A DNA stretch of 64,000 bases from an uncultured Eubacteriales bacterium. GTDB lineage: Bacteria; Bacillota; Clostridia; Peptostreptococcales; Anaerovoracaceae. Shown here in pieces: positions 42,422 through 52,561 of this stretch (positions are counted from its first letter, which is position 1; every line of letters starts with the position of its first letter). The position numbers and the translations under genes were made by a program. The stretch lies in NCBI GenBank assembly GCA_902775345.1, contig CACYLW010000004.1:168043-232042 (forward strand). Direction: 5' to 3'. The notes beneath the pieces are model-generated. The model searched no databases. It saw nothing but the letters and a program-made list of their open reading frames with translations, and was not told the DNA's origin.

Positions 42422-43885
42422 ATGTACAAAAAACCTTTTCAGAAATCAGCGGTACTGGTGCTTGCGGCACTGATCATTTCAGGAATGTTCATGATGACGG
42501 GCTGCGGAAAGTCATATGAGTATACTTTCGGCGATGTCGAGTGGGTCTCAAGCGTCAGGGACGGTTCTTCGGTCAGGACCATAAAAGACACTTACTATTA
42601 TTCTGACGACTGGTTCAGCGATAATCCTTCTTCTGAGAATCAGGAACTCGCGCTTGCTTCCATGCAGCTCGCCGCGTCATGTGTGAGTGACGTCGAGGGG
42701 AATACCGGCGAGGCATTTCTTAAAAGCCTTGGTTTCGAAGAAATAGGATACAGCGATTTCAGCACCGCCGATCCGGATGACTGCAGCTACACCTGGGCGC
42801 GCAAGACTGTTGGAGATTCAACTCTGGTGGCGGTCGTCATACAGAGCGTGAATACAGGCTCGAAGCAGAGGAACAAAGTCTGGAAGCAGAACTTCACGGT
42901 CAATGATCCTGAAAGCGACGATCCTTCGGGAGAACACTACGCGTACGCGGTAGCCGCGGATAAGGCCATCGACGACATAGCGGCGCTCGCTGCGGACGGA
43001 GAAACGACATTCTGGATAACAGGACAGAGCCGCGGAGGAGCCATAGCAAATGTGCTTTCCGCAAGGCTTGCCGATAAACTTGATAAAGCAAAGATCTTTG
43101 CATATACATTTGAGACGCCTGCGACAGTCGATGCGGATGCGGCCGGCAACTATAAGTTCATACACAATTACGTATGCAGCGACGACCTGGTTACGCACAT
43201 ACCGCTCTGGGGAATGACGCGCTACGGCGTGATGCATGATCTCAGGACGAAAGAAACAGACGGGGGCCTTGACGACATGCTCACGTCCCTGGGAAGCGGC
43301 GCGGCCGGCATGAAGGCGAGGATAGTCACTGACGATGTTGTCGCGAAGCTGGTGGAGAACCTTGAGGCAAAAGTTCCTTCGCGTGCCGAGTACTCCGCGG
43401 AAAGAACGGACAAATGGAAGGACGCAGACGGAAAAAAACATGAGCTGACATACAGTTATCAGGAAGCCATGGTAAGGATGATGGATCTCATATTCAGGGA
43501 AAATTCATCGGGGACCCTGTTTGAGGATCTGGCTGCCAGAAAGGGAGACCTTGATGAGGCGACCGGATTCCTGACTGCCGGAGTAAAGGCTGAGTCCGGT
43601 GGCAAGGATCCTTCGGCGGATTACTGGGAAGCGGCAAAGAGCTTATATGCCGTGCTGAGCGAAGAGGATGGCGGAAAGCTGCCGGTCAGCGAGGAGGATC
43701 TGTACAAGGTTGTCAGAGTCATGGCGCCGGTGCTGATAAGCATGCCTGAGGACGGCGGTGAGCCTGATGCGGAGCTGCTTACTGACGTGATCGGATACAA
43801 CAGGGAGCTGACGTACTCCCACCTGTTCGATACCATTATCGCACGCCTCAAGATACTGGCTCCGGAGCCTGAGAAGGCGTCATAA
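42422..43885 (+). CDS. Lipase-like alpha/beta-hydrolase lipoprotein
   Basis: A 487-residue exported lipoprotein with lipobox MTGC (Cys28). The class-3-lipase-like core has the nucleophile elbow GQSRGG (Ser203), preceded by a strand FWIT, and a later ETPATVDAD/HIPLWG region that may hold the acid and His. The C-terminal 200 residues are helical and unassigned. It should act on the outer face of the membrane. It is monocistronic, between the nitrogenase-like operon terminator and uvrB. Confidence 0.72.
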   Translation: MYKKPFQKSAVLVLAALIISGMFMMTGCGKSYEYTFGDVEWVSSVRDGSSVRTIKDTYYYSDDWFSDNPSSENQELALASMQLAASCVSDVEGNTGEAFLKSLGFEEIGYSDFSTADPDDCSYTWARKTVGDSTLVAVVIQSVNTGSKQRNKVWKQNFTVNDPESDDPSGEHYAYAVAADKAIDDIAALAADGETTFWITGQSRGGAIANVLSARLADKLDKAKIFAYTFETPATVDADAAGNYKFIHNYVCSDDLVTHIPLWGMTRYGVMHDLRTKETDGGLDDMLTSLGSGAAGMKARIVTDDVVAKLVENLEAKVPSRAEYSAERTDKWKDADGKKHELTYSYQEAMVRMMDLIFRENSSGTLFEDLAARKGDLDEATGFLTAGVKAESGGKDPSADYWEAAKSLYAVLSEEDGGKLPVSEEDLYKVVRVMAPVLISMPEDGGEPDAELLTDVIGYNRELTYSHLFDTIIARLKILAPEPEKAS

Positions 43886-43891
43886 GAACAC

Positions 43892-43920
43892 TTGTTCACA
43901 AAACAACAATGTGATATACT
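43892..43920 (+). promoter_or_regulatory. uvrB promoter
   Basis: TTGTTC (43892-43897), 17-nt spacer, TATACT (43915-43920). Start of transcription would fall within the hairpin at 43924-43947. Confidence 0.6.
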
Positions 43921-43923
43921 TTG

Positions 43924-43956
43924 ATCAACCTCTGAAAAGGGGTTGATTATTTTTTT
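43924..43956 (+). terminator. Terminator of lipase gene overlapping the uvrB leader
   Basis: Stem ATCAACC (43924-43930) / GGTTGAT (43941-43947), loop around TCTGAAAAGG, followed by ATTTTTTTT. It lies right at the predicted uvrB transcription start. Confidence 0.7.
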
Positions 43957-43978
43957 TAAACCAAACATAATGTGCTCC

Positions 43979-45955
43979 ATGAGGAAGTTTAAGGTAGTAA
44001 GCGAATACGCCCCGATGGGCGATCAGCCGCAGGCGATAAAGAGGATCGCCGATGGCATACTTGCGGGAGAGCAGGCGCAGACACTGATGGGCGTCACCGG
44101 CTCCGGCAAGACTTTTACGATGGCAAAGATCATCGAAGCGGTACAGAAGCCTACGCTCGTGATCTCGCACAACAAGACGCTCGCGGCGCAGCTTCACGGA
44201 GAGTTCAAGGAATTCTTCCCTGACAACGCGGTGGAGTACTTCGTTTCTTACTACGATTATTATCAGCCGGAGGCTTATGTTCCTTCGACGGACATGTACA
44301 TAGAGAAGGATGCGGATATCAACGATGAGATCGACAAGCTGAGGCATTCGGCGACGGCGGCGCAGCTGGAGAGGCGCGATGTCATAATAGTCGCTTCGGT
44401 CTCGTGCATTTACGGACTCGGAAGTCCGTCATCATACCGCAACCAGCTGATCAGCCTGAGGCCGGGCATGGAGATGGACCGCATGCAGCTTCTGCGCAAG
44501 CTTACTGACATCCAGTACACGCGCAACGACATGGACTTTTCCAGAGGGTCTTTCCGCGCGAGGGGCGATATCGTGGATATCTATCCGGCGGGAGGCGAGG
44601 AAGCTGTCAGGGTCGAGCTCTTCGGAGATGAGATAGAGAGCATACGCGAGATCGATCCGCTTACGGGCGAGATCACCGGCACGCGCTCGCACATTTCGAT
44701 ATTCCCGGCGAGTCATTACATCACGAGCAGGGAAGACATGCTGCTGGCTGTTGCGTCGATCAGGGAGGAGCTCCGCGAGAGGCTCGACTGGTTCCGCTCC
44801 AACGGCAAACTGCTCGAAGCGGAGAGGCTCGAGCAGCGTACCAACTACGATATTGAGATGATGATGGAGGTCGGCACATGCAAGGGCATCGAGAACTACT
44901 CGAGGCACATCAACTTCCTTAAGCCGGGCGAGCGGCCTTACACGCTGCTCGACTACTTCCCGGACGGCGACTTCCTTACGATAATAGATGAATCGCACGC
45001 GATGCTGCCGCAGCTGCGCGCGATGTATAACGGTGACCGGGCCCGCAAGGAATCTCTGGTCGACTACGGATTCAGGCTGCCGTCGGCATTCGACAACAGA
45101 CCGCTCAGATTTGAGGAGTTCACGGAACTGACGGGGCAGACGGTGTACGTCTCGGCGACTCCTGCGAAGTACGAACTCGAACGTTCCGGCGGAGTCACGG
45201 CGGAGCAGCTGATAAGGCCGACCGGGCTCCTCGATCCGGAGATCGAAGTCAGGCCGACCAAGGGCCAGATCGACGACCTCATCGGAGAGATCAACCAGAC
45301 CGCGGAAAGGGGCGAGCGCGTGCTCGTAACGACCCTCACTAAGCGTATGGCTGAAGACCTCACGAAGTATCTGCAGGAGCAGGGCATAAGGGTCAGGTAC
45401 CTGCACTCCGAGATCGACAACTTCGAGAGACTCGAGATCATCCGGGATCTGCGCATGGGCAAGTTTGACGTTCTCGTCGGCATCAACCTGCTGAGAGAAG
45501 GCCTTGACCTGCCTGAAGTATCGCTTATCGCCATACTCGATGCTGACAAGGAAGGCTTCCTGAGAACAGAGACCTCGCTTATACAGACTGTAGGACGTGC
45601 CGCGCGAAATGAGCACGGACGTGTCATAATGTATGCTGATTACATCAGCAAGGCGATGAGGGTCTGTATTGACGAGACCGCACGCCGCCGCAAGGCGCAG
45701 GACGAATACAACAAGGCAAACGGCATAGTGCCGAAGACCATTGTGAAGCCGGTCCGTGATATCGCGAGGGCGACCTCCGCGTATGCCGGTGAAAAAGATA
45801 TAAAGAATCCAAAGGCGATGACCGCAAAGGAACTCCGCGAGACCATACGCGAAGTGGAAAAGAACATGAAAGAAGCGGCGAAGCAGCTTGACTTCGAGCG
45901 CGCCGCCGAGCTGAGAGATATACTGTTCGAGTTGCGGGCGAGCTCACGCGCATAA
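43979..45955 (+). CDS. uvrB: Excinuclease ABC subunit B
   Basis: Damage-verifying helicase of nucleotide excision repair. The 658-residue protein has Walker [10 protein letters not shown], the beta-hairpin region [25 protein letters not shown] box [12 protein letters not shown], helicase motif [10 protein letters not shown] and a C-terminal UVR domain for UvrC contact ([18 protein letters not shown]). Two closely spaced ATGs (43970 and 43979) both lack a Shine-Dalgarno; 43979 gives the usual N-terminus. uvrA follows. Confidence 0.96.
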   Translation: MRKFKVVSEYAPMGDQPQAIKRIADGILAGEQAQTLMGVTGSGKTFTMAKIIEAVQKPTLVISHNKTLAAQLHGEFKEFFPDNAVEYFVSYYDYYQPEAYVPSTDMYIEKDADINDEIDKLRHSATAAQLERRDVIIVASVSCIYGLGSPSSYRNQLISLRPGMEMDRMQLLRKLTDIQYTRNDMDFSRGSFRARGDIVDIYPAGGEEAVRVELFGDEIESIREIDPLTGEITGTRSHISIFPASHYITSREDMLLAVASIREELRERLDWFRSNGKLLEAERLEQRTNYDIEMMMEVGTCKGIENYSRHINFLKPGERPYTLLDYFPDGDFLTIIDESHAMLPQLRAMYNGDRARKESLVDYGFRLPSAFDNRPLRFEEFTELTGQTVYVSATPAKYELERSGGVTAEQLIRPTGLLDPEIEVRPTKGQIDDLIGEINQTAERGERVLVTTLTKRMAEDLTKYLQEQGIRVRYLHSEIDNFERLEIIRDLRMGKFDVLVGINLLREGLDLPEVSLIAILDADKEGFLRTETSLIQTVGRAARNEHGRVIMYADYISKAMRVCIDETARRRKAQDEYNKANGIVPKTIVKPVRDIARATSAYAGEKDIKNPKAMTAKELRETIREVEKNMKEAAKQLDFERAAELRDILFELRASSRA

Positions 45956-45960
45956 ACGTG

Positions 45961-46146
45961 TCCGGGGTAGCTGCAGCTTTGAGGACTTTCAGAGCAGCGC
46001 CGGAGTATATCCCGCCCGGAATGAGCGTAGCAGAACGAAGCATTTACGTTGCGCATTTTATTGTATTACGGCCCTTAAGCGTAAAATAACATTATTGCAA
46101 GCTTATGAGCGATAAACTCCGGAAGGGATATCTCCGGGGTAGCTGC
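45961..46146 (+). repeat. Direct and inverted repeats in the uvrB-uvrA gap
   Basis: TCCGGGGTAGCTGC occurs twice (45961-45974 and 46133-46146). In addition CCGGAGTATATCCCGCCCGG near 46008-46028 is nearly complementary to TCCGGAAGGGATATCTCCGG near 46118-46137, so the gap can form a large imperfect hairpin that ends next to the uvrA start. A SOS-box-like site was not recognised. Confidence 0.5.
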
Positions 46147-46158
46147 GTATATAAAAAG

Positions 46159-49059
46159 ATGGAAAAGAACATAGTTATAAAGGGTGCGCGCGAGCACAAC
46201 CTCAAGGGAATAGATGTCACACTGCCGCGTGACAAGATGATAGTGCTGACCGGGCTGTCCGGCTCAGGCAAGTCTTCGCTTGCCTTCGACACTATTTACG
46301 CCGAGGGTCAGAAGAAGTATGTGGAATCCCTGTCGTCGTACGCGAGACAGTTCCTGGGGCTCATGAAGAAGCCTGATGTGCAGCTGATAGAAGGCCTTTC
46401 TCCGGCAATCAGCATCGACCAGAAGACGACGAACAAGAACCCGAGGTCGACTGTCGGAACTGTTACCGAGATATATGACTATCTGAGACTGCTGTACGCG
46501 AGGATAGGTATCCCGCACTGTCCGGTCTGCGGGCGCGAGATCACCAGCCAGAACATCGACAGCATCATTGAAAACATACAGTCACATGAAGAAGGCACGA
46601 GGCTGACCGTCTTTGCGCCTGTCATAAGGGGGCGCAAGGGCGAGCACCGGGCGGTCCTTGACCGCCTGCGCCGCGACGGCTATACACGCGTGCGCGTCGA
46701 CGGCGCGATGTCGCGCCTCGACGAGGGCGACATCGTGCTCGCCAAAAACAACAAGCACAATATAGACATAGTCATCGACCGCATCGTTCTCAGAAGCGAC
46801 AACCGAAGCCGTATTGCCGAAGCACTCGAACTCGCCATCAAGGAAGGCGAGGGCATCTGCAGCGTGCTGTTCACACCGCCGAAGCGCGAAAGCGCCCAGC
46901 CTGATACAGCCGGCGCTGATGCCGACGGCAGGATCCTAAAAGAGGACGAGGAACACGAGGCTGTTTACTCAACAAAGTTCTCATGCCCTGATCACGGCAT
47001 CGGACTCGAGGAGATGGAGCCGCGCATGTTCTCGTTCAACGCGCCTTACGGCGCCTGCGAAAACTGCAGCGGACTCGGCTTCACCCTTCGCATAACCGAT
47101 GAAGCAGTCGTAACGGACGAAAACAAGAGCATCCTTAGCGGAGCTCTCGGCAATGTATTTTCGACTCTTGACGCGATGGGCTTTTACAGGCAGATGCTCA
47201 ACCGCCTGGCTATCGACCACGGTACGAATCTCAACGTGCCTTTCAAGGCTCTTCCGCCGAAGTTCAAGGATGAGCTCCTTCACGGCACTGGCTCGCGCAG
47301 GCTGAAATATACTTACGAGAGCCGCAGCGGCCGCGTCTCGCACATGAATCACACGTTCGAAGGCATCATACCGAGCCTTGAACGCAGGTGGGGCGAGACC
47401 AATTCGGACTTCATCAAGGAAAAGATCAGTGACATGATGACTGAGGACGTGTGCCCTGTCTGCAAGGGGCGCAAGCTTAAGGACACGGTTCTTGCCGTCA
47501 CGGTAGGCGGAAAGAACATAATGGAGATCACCGATCTCTCGGTGGTTCAGGCCATGGATTTCTTCGAAGAGCTCGACGCGAAGCTTTCGGACAGGGAAAA
47601 GAAGATCAGCAGCATGGTCATAAAAGAGATAAAGGCGAGGCTAAGGTTCCTCAAGGACGTCGGCCTCGGATACCTCACGCTCAGCCGTTCCTCCGGAACT
47701 CTGTCAGGCGGAGAATCACAGCGTATACGTCTTGCGACACAGATAGGCTCAGGCCTCGTAGGCGTACTCTACATACTTGACGAGCCGTCGATCGGCCTGC
47801 ATCAGGCTGACAACGATAAACTCCTGGCATCGCTTCGCGGGCTCACCGACATGGGCAATACGCTCATCATAGTCGAGCATGACGAAGACACGATGTACGC
47901 AGCCGACCACATAGTGGACATCGGGCCGGGAGCGGGAGTGAACGGCGGACAGCTGGTCGCGCAGGGCACGGTCGAAGACATCAAGAACTGCCCTGAGTCA
48001 ATCACAGGCCAGTACCTTTCAGGCAAGAAGCACATCGCGGTCCCTATGGTACGGAGGGACGGAAACGGCAAGTACCTCGAGGTGATCGGCGCTGCCGAGA
48101 ACAACCTCAAGAACATAGATGTAAGGATCCCTGCGGGCAAGCTGGTGCTCGTCACCGGAGTGTCAGGCTCGGGCAAGTCGAGCCTTGTCAACGAGATCAT
48201 CTACAAGGGAGTATCGCGCGTTACGAACCGCACCCAGGAGAAACCGGGCAAGTTCCGCGAGATCAGGGGCATAGAGAATTTCGACAAGGTCATCAACATA
48301 GATCAGTCGCCTATCGGAAAGACGCCGCGTTCAAACCCGGCGACCTATACCGGCATGTTCACGCATATCCGTAACCTCTTCGCCGAGATGCCTGAGGCCA
48401 AGGTCAGAGGCTACAAGGCGGGCAGGTTCAGCTTCAACGTGAAGGGCGGACGCTGTGAACACTGCAGCGGTGACGGTATCATAAAGGTAGAGATGAATTT
48501 CCTGCCTGACGTGTTCGTGCCGTGTGAGGTCTGCGGCGGAGCCAGATACAATCACGAGACTCTTGAAGTTCGCTACAGGGGAAAGAACATCTCTGAAGTC
48601 CTCAATATGACAGTCGCCGAGGCGATACCGTTCTTCGCGAACCAGCAGAGCATACTGAGATACCTGAAGACTCTCGATGATGTCGGCCTCGGCTACATCA
48701 GCCTCGGCCAGCCATCGACCCAGCTCTCGGGCGGTGAGGCGCAGAGGATCAAACTCGCGACCGAGCTGTCAAAGAGGAGTACGGGCAAGACTCTCTACAT
48801 CCTCGATGAGCCTACGACCGGGCTTCATTTCGCAGATGTCGACAAGCTGCTATACGTACTAAACAGGCTCGTTGACGAAGGCAATACTGTCGTCGTGATC
48901 GAGCACAACCTCGACGTCATCAAGCAGGCCGATCATATAATCGACCTCGGTCCTGAGGGAGGAGACGGTGGCGGCCGCATCGTATGCGAGGGAACACCGG
49001 AAGAGGTAGCGAAGGTAAAGGAATCGAAGACCGGACAATACCTCAGGCGCATGCTGTAG
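46159..49059 (+). CDS. uvrA: Excinuclease ABC subunit A
   Basis: Damage-sensing ATPase of nucleotide excision repair. The 966-residue protein has two ABC modules ([20 protein letters not shown] at the N-terminal P-loop; [14 protein letters not shown] for the second), two ABC signatures ([12 protein letters not shown] and [12 protein letters not shown]), and zinc-finger Cys pairs (CPVC, CENC, CEHC, CEVC). The frame is open from 46105, but homology begins at [10 protein letters not shown] (46159). No clear ribosome binding site is present at either, which may relate to the repeat structure upstream. Confidence 0.96.
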   Translation: MEKNIVIKGAREHNLKGIDVTLPRDKMIVLTGLSGSGKSSLAFDTIYAEGQKKYVESLSSYARQFLGLMKKPDVQLIEGLSPAISIDQKTTNKNPRSTVGTVTEIYDYLRLLYARIGIPHCPVCGREITSQNIDSIIENIQSHEEGTRLTVFAPVIRGRKGEHRAVLDRLRRDGYTRVRVDGAMSRLDEGDIVLAKNNKHNIDIVIDRIVLRSDNRSRIAEALELAIKEGEGICSVLFTPPKRESAQPDTAGADADGRILKEDEEHEAVYSTKFSCPDHGIGLEEMEPRMFSFNAPYGACENCSGLGFTLRITDEAVVTDENKSILSGALGNVFSTLDAMGFYRQMLNRLAIDHGTNLNVPFKALPPKFKDELLHGTGSRRLKYTYESRSGRVSHMNHTFEGIIPSLERRWGETNSDFIKEKISDMMTEDVCPVCKGRKLKDTVLAVTVGGKNIMEITDLSVVQAMDFFEELDAKLSDREKKISSMVIKEIKARLRFLKDVGLGYLTLSRSSGTLSGGESQRIRLATQIGSGLVGVLYILDEPSIGLHQADNDKLLASLRGLTDMGNTLIIVEHDEDTMYAADHIVDIGPGAGVNGGQLVAQGTVEDIKNCPESITGQYLSGKKHIAVPMVRRDGNGKYLEVIGAAENNLKNIDVRIPAGKLVLVTGVSGSGKSSLVNEIIYKGVSRVTNRTQEKPGKFREIRGIENFDKVINIDQSPIGKTPRSNPATYTGMFTHIRNLFAEMPEAKVRGYKAGRFSFNVKGGRCEHCSGDGIIKVEMNFLPDVFVPCEVCGGARYNHETLEVRYRGKNISEVLNMTVAEAIPFFANQQSILRYLKTLDDVGLGYISLGQPSTQLSGGEAQRIKLATELSKRSTGKTLYILDEPTTGLHFADVDKLLYVLNRLVDEGNTVVVIEHNLDVIKQADHIIDLGPEGGDGGGRIVCEGTPEEVAKVKESKTGQYLRRML

Positions 49060-49093
49060 CCCGCACGCATCCGAATGCAATAACACAAAAATG

Positions 49094-49143
49094 ACACGCC
49101 TGCCAGAGCGATTTAAAGTATAGTTAAGGCAGGCGTGTTTTAT
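49094..49143 (+). terminator. Terminator of uvrA
   Basis: Perfect 11-bp stem ACACGCCTGCC (49094-49104) / GGCAGGCGTGT (49128-49138) followed by TTTTATTATAA. The 23-nt loop contains a TTTAAAG...GTTAAGG direct-repeat candidate for the adjacent response regulator. Confidence 0.85.
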
Positions 49144-49149
49144 TATAAT
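49112..49149 (+). promoter_or_regulatory. Promoter/possible autoregulatory site of the two-component genes
   Basis: TTTAAAGTATAGTTAAGG (49112-49129) resembles the TTTAAG repeats upstream of the VTC and DUF4956 genes, though less regular. TATAAT lies at 49144-49149, about 40 nt before the ATG. Confidence 0.45.
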
Positions 49150-49179
49150 TAAATAAAACTGATAACTACGGAGGCAGAC

Positions 49180-49857
49180 ATGCGCATCTTACTCGCAGAA
49201 GATGAGATCGCACTGGCAAAAGTGCTGGTGAAGATCTTTGAGAACAACAACTATTCGATCGACGCTGTACACGACGGACAGGAAGCGCTCGACTATCTTG
49301 AAGCGGGCAATTACGACGCTACTGTTCTGGACATAATGATGCCGAAGGTTGACGGCATTACGGTGCTGAGGAAGCTGCGCGCATCCGGATCCGACCTTCC
49401 GGTGCTCATGCTGACCGCCAAGTCAGAGATAGACGACAAGGTGCTCGGCCTAGACAGCGGCGCCAACTACTATCTGACCAAGCCGTTCGACGCAAAAGAG
49501 CTCCTCGCGGCGGTCAGGGCGATCACCCGCTCCGGCAATGAAGTCGACACCAAGCTCAGCTTCGGCAACCTTACGCTCGACAGGGCGAGCTTCGAGATGT
49601 CTACACCTTCCGGGTCGGTCAAACTGGCCAACAAGGAATTCCAGATGATGGAGCTTCTCATGGCCAGGCCGGGCAACATCATTTCCGTAGACACATTCAT
49701 GGATCACATCTGGGGGTATGACACCGACACGGAAAGCAATGTCGTGTGGGTGTATGTGTCCTATCTCAGGAAGAAACTCACCGCGCTCGGCGCGGATGTG
49801 AAAATAAAAGCTACACGAAATGCCGGTTATTCGCTTGTTTCCGCTGAAGCTGAATAG
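49180..49857 (+). CDS. OmpR-family response regulator
   Basis: A 225-residue DNA-binding regulator. The receiver domain (1-120) has acidic pocket Glu7/Asp8 (LAEDE), phospho-acceptor Asp51 (TVLDIMMPK) and LMLTAKSE. The C-terminal winged helix (about 130-222) ends VWVYVSYLRKKL, then KATRNAGYSL, typical of OmpR/PhoB. Its kinase is encoded 30 nt downstream. Direct TTTAAG repeats in front of the following envelope genes are the likely binding sites. Confidence 0.95.
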   Translation: MRILLAEDEIALAKVLVKIFENNNYSIDAVHDGQEALDYLEAGNYDATVLDIMMPKVDGITVLRKLRASGSDLPVLMLTAKSEIDDKVLGLDSGANYYLTKPFDAKELLAAVRAITRSGNEVDTKLSFGNLTLDRASFEMSTPSGSVKLANKEFQMMELLMARPGNIISVDTFMDHIWGYDTDTESNVVWVYVSYLRKKLTALGADVKIKATRNAGYSLVSAEAE

Positions 49858-49887
49858 GCCTTTAGCTCGTTCTACGCAAAACTCATC

Positions 49888-51249
49888 ATGATCAAAAAAC
49901 TGAAAACCAGATTCATAGTGCTCGCAATGGTATCACTGACAGTCCTGCTGTCAGTGATTGTCGTGGGCATGAATGCGATCAACTATAAGAAGGTCGTAAG
50001 CGATGCCGACACCAGGCTGAACGTGCTCGAGGAGAATTCCGGCAGGATCATGTTTGAAGACATGATGAATCCGTTCGGAAACTTTGACGAATACTATATG
50101 GATGAAGGTGATGACAGATTCCTCATCGGACACAAAGGCCCAGGCGACCATTCCATGACACGTGATGAGGCTGAGGAAGCAAGGTTTTTCATGGTGTCCG
50201 TTGATGAAAGCGGATCCGTGATGCAGACTTACACGGCCAGGATCTCCGCGGTGGACACCGTTGATGCTGCGGAGTATGCGCAGAAGGCTATCGCTTCCGG
50301 AAAGGAAAGCGGATTTGTAGGGGATTTCAGATACTCTGTGAGCGACTCCGGAGACGATGTGCTGATCACATTCCTCGACTGCGGCAGAACTCTTGGGTCC
50401 TTCCGCTCATTCCTCAGGGCAAGCATACTGATGTCGCTGCTCGGACTTCTAGCGGTATTCTTTGTCATCCTTTACTTCGCGGGACGTATAGTCAGGCCTG
50501 TGGCTGAGAGCTATGAAAAGCAGAAACGGTTTATCACTGACGCAGGTCATGAAATAAAGACGCCGCTCGCGATCATAAAGGCGAATATCGATCTTATGGA
50601 CATGGAGATCGACGGTGACAACATAGACAAGGATGAGCTGAAGGAGAACCTCGGCGACATCAACGACCAGGTCGACAGGCTTACCGGACTGACGAACGAC
50701 CTCGTATACCTCTCGCGCATGGAGGAGGCAGACAGCAGCCTCGTGATGACAGACGTACCGCTGTCGGACATAGTCAGCGAAACAGTGTCGTCTTTCGAAT
50801 CGCTTGCGTGGGAAAAAGGCAAAGCGATAGGAAGCGACATAGCGCCTGACGTTACTGTCCAGGGCAGCACCAAGGAACTTGAAAAACTCCTTTCGATACT
50901 CCTCGAGAACGCCATAAAGTACTCGATCCCTCCGCGTGTCATAGACTGCGGGGCGGACGAAGACGGAATGCCGGCGCCTCCGGGGATAGACGTGGAGCTC
51001 CGTACAGAAGGGCGGAGCGCGGTGCTGGAGGTCCGAAATGATACCGAGGGAGAACTCACAAACGAGATGCTCTCGCACGTTTTCGAACGCTTCTACCGCA
51101 CCGACAGCTCGAGAAACTCAGCGACAGGCGGCCACGGCATAGGATTGTCTATGGCAAATGCCATAGTGAATGCTCACGGCGGAAAGATCGCCGCGCACAC
51201 ATCCACGGGACACGACTTCATAGTCACAACGACGCTCCCGCTGCAGTGA
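49888..51249 (+). CDS. Sensor histidine kinase
   Basis: A 453-residue membrane kinase with helices at about 9-30 and 176-198 that enclose a 145-residue extracellular sensor with many acidic residues (EDMMNPFGNFDEYYMDEGDD, residues 57-76). No clear HAMP is visible beyond a short RIVRPV segment. The H-box is GHEIKTPLA with His221, then N-box LLENAIKYS and G-box GGHGIGLSMANAIV. The acidic sensor could detect cations or cationic peptides; that is inference. It is partner of the response regulator just upstream. Confidence 0.94.
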   Translation: MIKKLKTRFIVLAMVSLTVLLSVIVVGMNAINYKKVVSDADTRLNVLEENSGRIMFEDMMNPFGNFDEYYMDEGDDRFLIGHKGPGDHSMTRDEAEEARFFMVSVDESGSVMQTYTARISAVDTVDAAEYAQKAIASGKESGFVGDFRYSVSDSGDDVLITFLDCGRTLGSFRSFLRASILMSLLGLLAVFFVILYFAGRIVRPVAESYEKQKRFITDAGHEIKTPLAIIKANIDLMDMEIDGDNIDKDELKENLGDINDQVDRLTGLTNDLVYLSRMEEADSSLVMTDVPLSDIVSETVSSFESLAWEKGKAIGSDIAPDVTVQGSTKELEKLLSILLENAIKYSIPPRVIDCGADEDGMPAPPGIDVELRTEGRSAVLEVRNDTEGELTNEMLSHVFERFYRTDSSRNSATGGHGIGLSMANAIVNAHGGKIAAHTSTGHDFIVTTTLPLQ

Positions 51250-51276
51250 TGACGCATTACAATGATCTTGAAACAG

Positions 51277-51305
51277 CCTCTGCCCGCACGGCAGAGGTTT
51301 TTTCA
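51277..51305 (+). terminator. Terminator of the two-component operon
   Basis: Perfect 8-bp stem CCTCTGCC (51277-51284) / GGCAGAGG (51290-51297) followed by a run of T residues. Confidence 0.88.
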
Positions 51306-51311
51306 TTGTTT

Positions 51312-51344
51312 TTTAAGTTTGGTTTAAGTTTTGCCCGCTATCAT
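51312..51344 (+). promoter_or_regulatory. VTC gene promoter with TTTAAGTTT direct repeats
   Basis: TTTAAGTTT at 51312-51320 and again at 51323-51331, an 11-nt period expected for an OmpR-family dimer, overlapping the -35 region of a TATCAT box (51339-51344). The same arrangement recurs at 52430-52461. Confidence 0.65.
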
Positions 51345-51367
51345 ATGCACTGTAAGGAGGTGACGCC

Positions 51368-52255
51368 ATGGGATATCAGGCGACATTCAAGAGATATGAA
51401 CTTAAATACATGGTCACGGCTGAACAGAAGACCCGCATCCTCGCGGCGATGGAGCCGTACATGGAGCAGGAACGCTTCGGCAGGTCGACGGTCAGGAATA
51501 TCTACTTTGATACGGATGACTTCGTGCTCGCCAGGCATTCCATAGCGAAGCCGGACTACAAGGAAAAGCTCCGCATAAGGAGCTACTCAAAGGCAGACGC
51601 CGGCAGCACGGTCTTTGTGGAACTGAAGCGAAAGTTCGATGGGGTCGTGTACAAAAGGCGGATCGGGCTTCCGGAACCGGACGCAATGAGATGGGTGGAA
51701 GGTTCGCGGGACCCGGCTGTGATTCGCGGAACCGAAGCGGAATCACCGCAGGTGGCAAGCGAGATAGAGTATTTTAAGACTCTGTACAGCGGGCTCAGGC
51801 CGGTCCTATTCCTGAGCTACGACAGGGAGGCATACAGGATGAAGAGGGATGCCTCCGCTGCCGACGGCGGATCCGGCTTCAGAGTCACATTCGACTGCAA
51901 CATACTCTGCAGAGAGTACGACCTGTCACTCAGGTCAGATCCATACGGCACACCTTTTCTTAAGGAAGGTATGTTCCTCATGGAACTCAAGTGCCCGGGG
52001 GCGATCCCGCTGTGGATGACAAAAGTTCTCTCGGAGGAGCGCATATACAAAACATCATTTTCAAAATACGGGACGGCCTATTGCCGCTTCATGAATGAGA
52101 CACCGGCAGAAAGAGCACACGGCCTCGCGGCCGGCATGCATATATCCAACGCCGGCCGCAAAGAAACGGCGCTCTCCAACCGGGCAAACCACAACGGCCG
52201 CATCGGGCGCCGGTTACAGGAGCGAACGTCCCGCTTCGGCAGAGCATCTGCCTGA
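51368..52255 (+). CDS. VTC domain protein (polyphosphate polymerase-like)
   Basis: A 295-residue protein of the VTC tunnel-fold family, related to the yeast vacuolar polyphosphate polymerase. It begins YQATFKRYELKYMVT (the Glu and Lys of the tunnel entrance), then KLRIRSYS and VELKRKFDGVVYKRRI basic strands, the SYDREAYR block and MELKCPGAIPLW. The last 50 residues are basic and disordered. Bacterial members sit with DUF4956 genes as here. Whether this one makes polyphosphate or processes another phosphate polymer is not known. AAGGAGGTG precedes the start. Confidence 0.85.
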   Translation: MGYQATFKRYELKYMVTAEQKTRILAAMEPYMEQERFGRSTVRNIYFDTDDFVLARHSIAKPDYKEKLRIRSYSKADAGSTVFVELKRKFDGVVYKRRIGLPEPDAMRWVEGSRDPAVIRGTEAESPQVASEIEYFKTLYSGLRPVLFLSYDREAYRMKRDASAADGGSGFRVTFDCNILCREYDLSLRSDPYGTPFLKEGMFLMELKCPGAIPLWMTKVLSEERIYKTSFSKYGTAYCRFMNETPAERAHGLAAGMHISNAGRKETALSNRANHNGRIGRRLQERTSRFGRASA

Positions 52256-52324
52256 AAGATATATTTCAAACGTTTTTTCTTCATAAAACTTCCTATATAT
52301 ATAATCCTAAAACCTATGAAAATT

Positions 52325-52352
52325 GCCGTGCTGACCGCGCGGCTTTTTTCTT
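52325..52352 (+). terminator. Terminator after VTC gene
   Basis: Stem GCCGTGC (52325-52331) / GCGCGGC (52337-52343) with one G-T pair, loop TGACC, followed by TTTTTTCTTTT. Confidence 0.72.
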
Positions 52353-52429
52353 TTGCAACGAGGCCGCGTGTATTTTGCCAAAAGTGAGGAAAAAGCGTGA
52401 TTTGCCGGTTGAAAAAAATAATTATCGCT

Positions 52430-52461
52430 TTAGTTTCATTTAAGTTTGGACCGTTATTATG
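52430..52461 (+). promoter_or_regulatory. DUF4956 operon promoter with TTTAAG direct repeats
   Basis: TTTAGTTTC (52430-52438) and TTTAAGTTT (52440-52448) precede a TATTAT -10 box (52456-52461). The distance from the second TTAAG to the -10 box is 15 nt, the same as in the VTC promoter. Confidence 0.62.
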
Positions 52462-52489
52462 CGGGTGTACAAAAGAGAACTGATGAAAG

Positions 52490-52534
52490 AGTGCGGATGG
52501 GCGAAAGGCTGTTACAGCCCGCAAGTCCGCAGAG
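52490..52534 (+). promoter_or_regulatory. Folded leader of DUF4956 gene
   Basis: TGCGGA and TCCGCA pair around an inner GGCTG-TTA-CAGCC hairpin with GGGCGAAA and CGCAAG single-stranded flanks. It looks like a small structured 5' UTR; the class is unknown. Confidence 0.45.
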
Positions 52535-52561
52535 ATCAAATCAAAAAAGGAGACGACAGCA

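Larger units (their letters stand above)
52256..52561 (+). other. 305-nt gap between VTC and DUF4956 genes
   Basis: It holds the VTC terminator, the second TTTAAG repeat promoter, and a folded leader close to the next gene. No gene is seen on either strand. Confidence 0.55.

Noticed and set aside
44432-45616. 394-residue open frame antisense to uvrB
   Set aside because: Shadow of uvrB codon bias: His/Arg/Leu-rich product, no ribosome binding site, no domain. Similar antisense frames over panE-like (4898-5830), purN/purO (12621-13613), purL (16023-16961, 17345-18214) and the acyl-CoA ligase (29464-30339) were dismissed for the same reasons.
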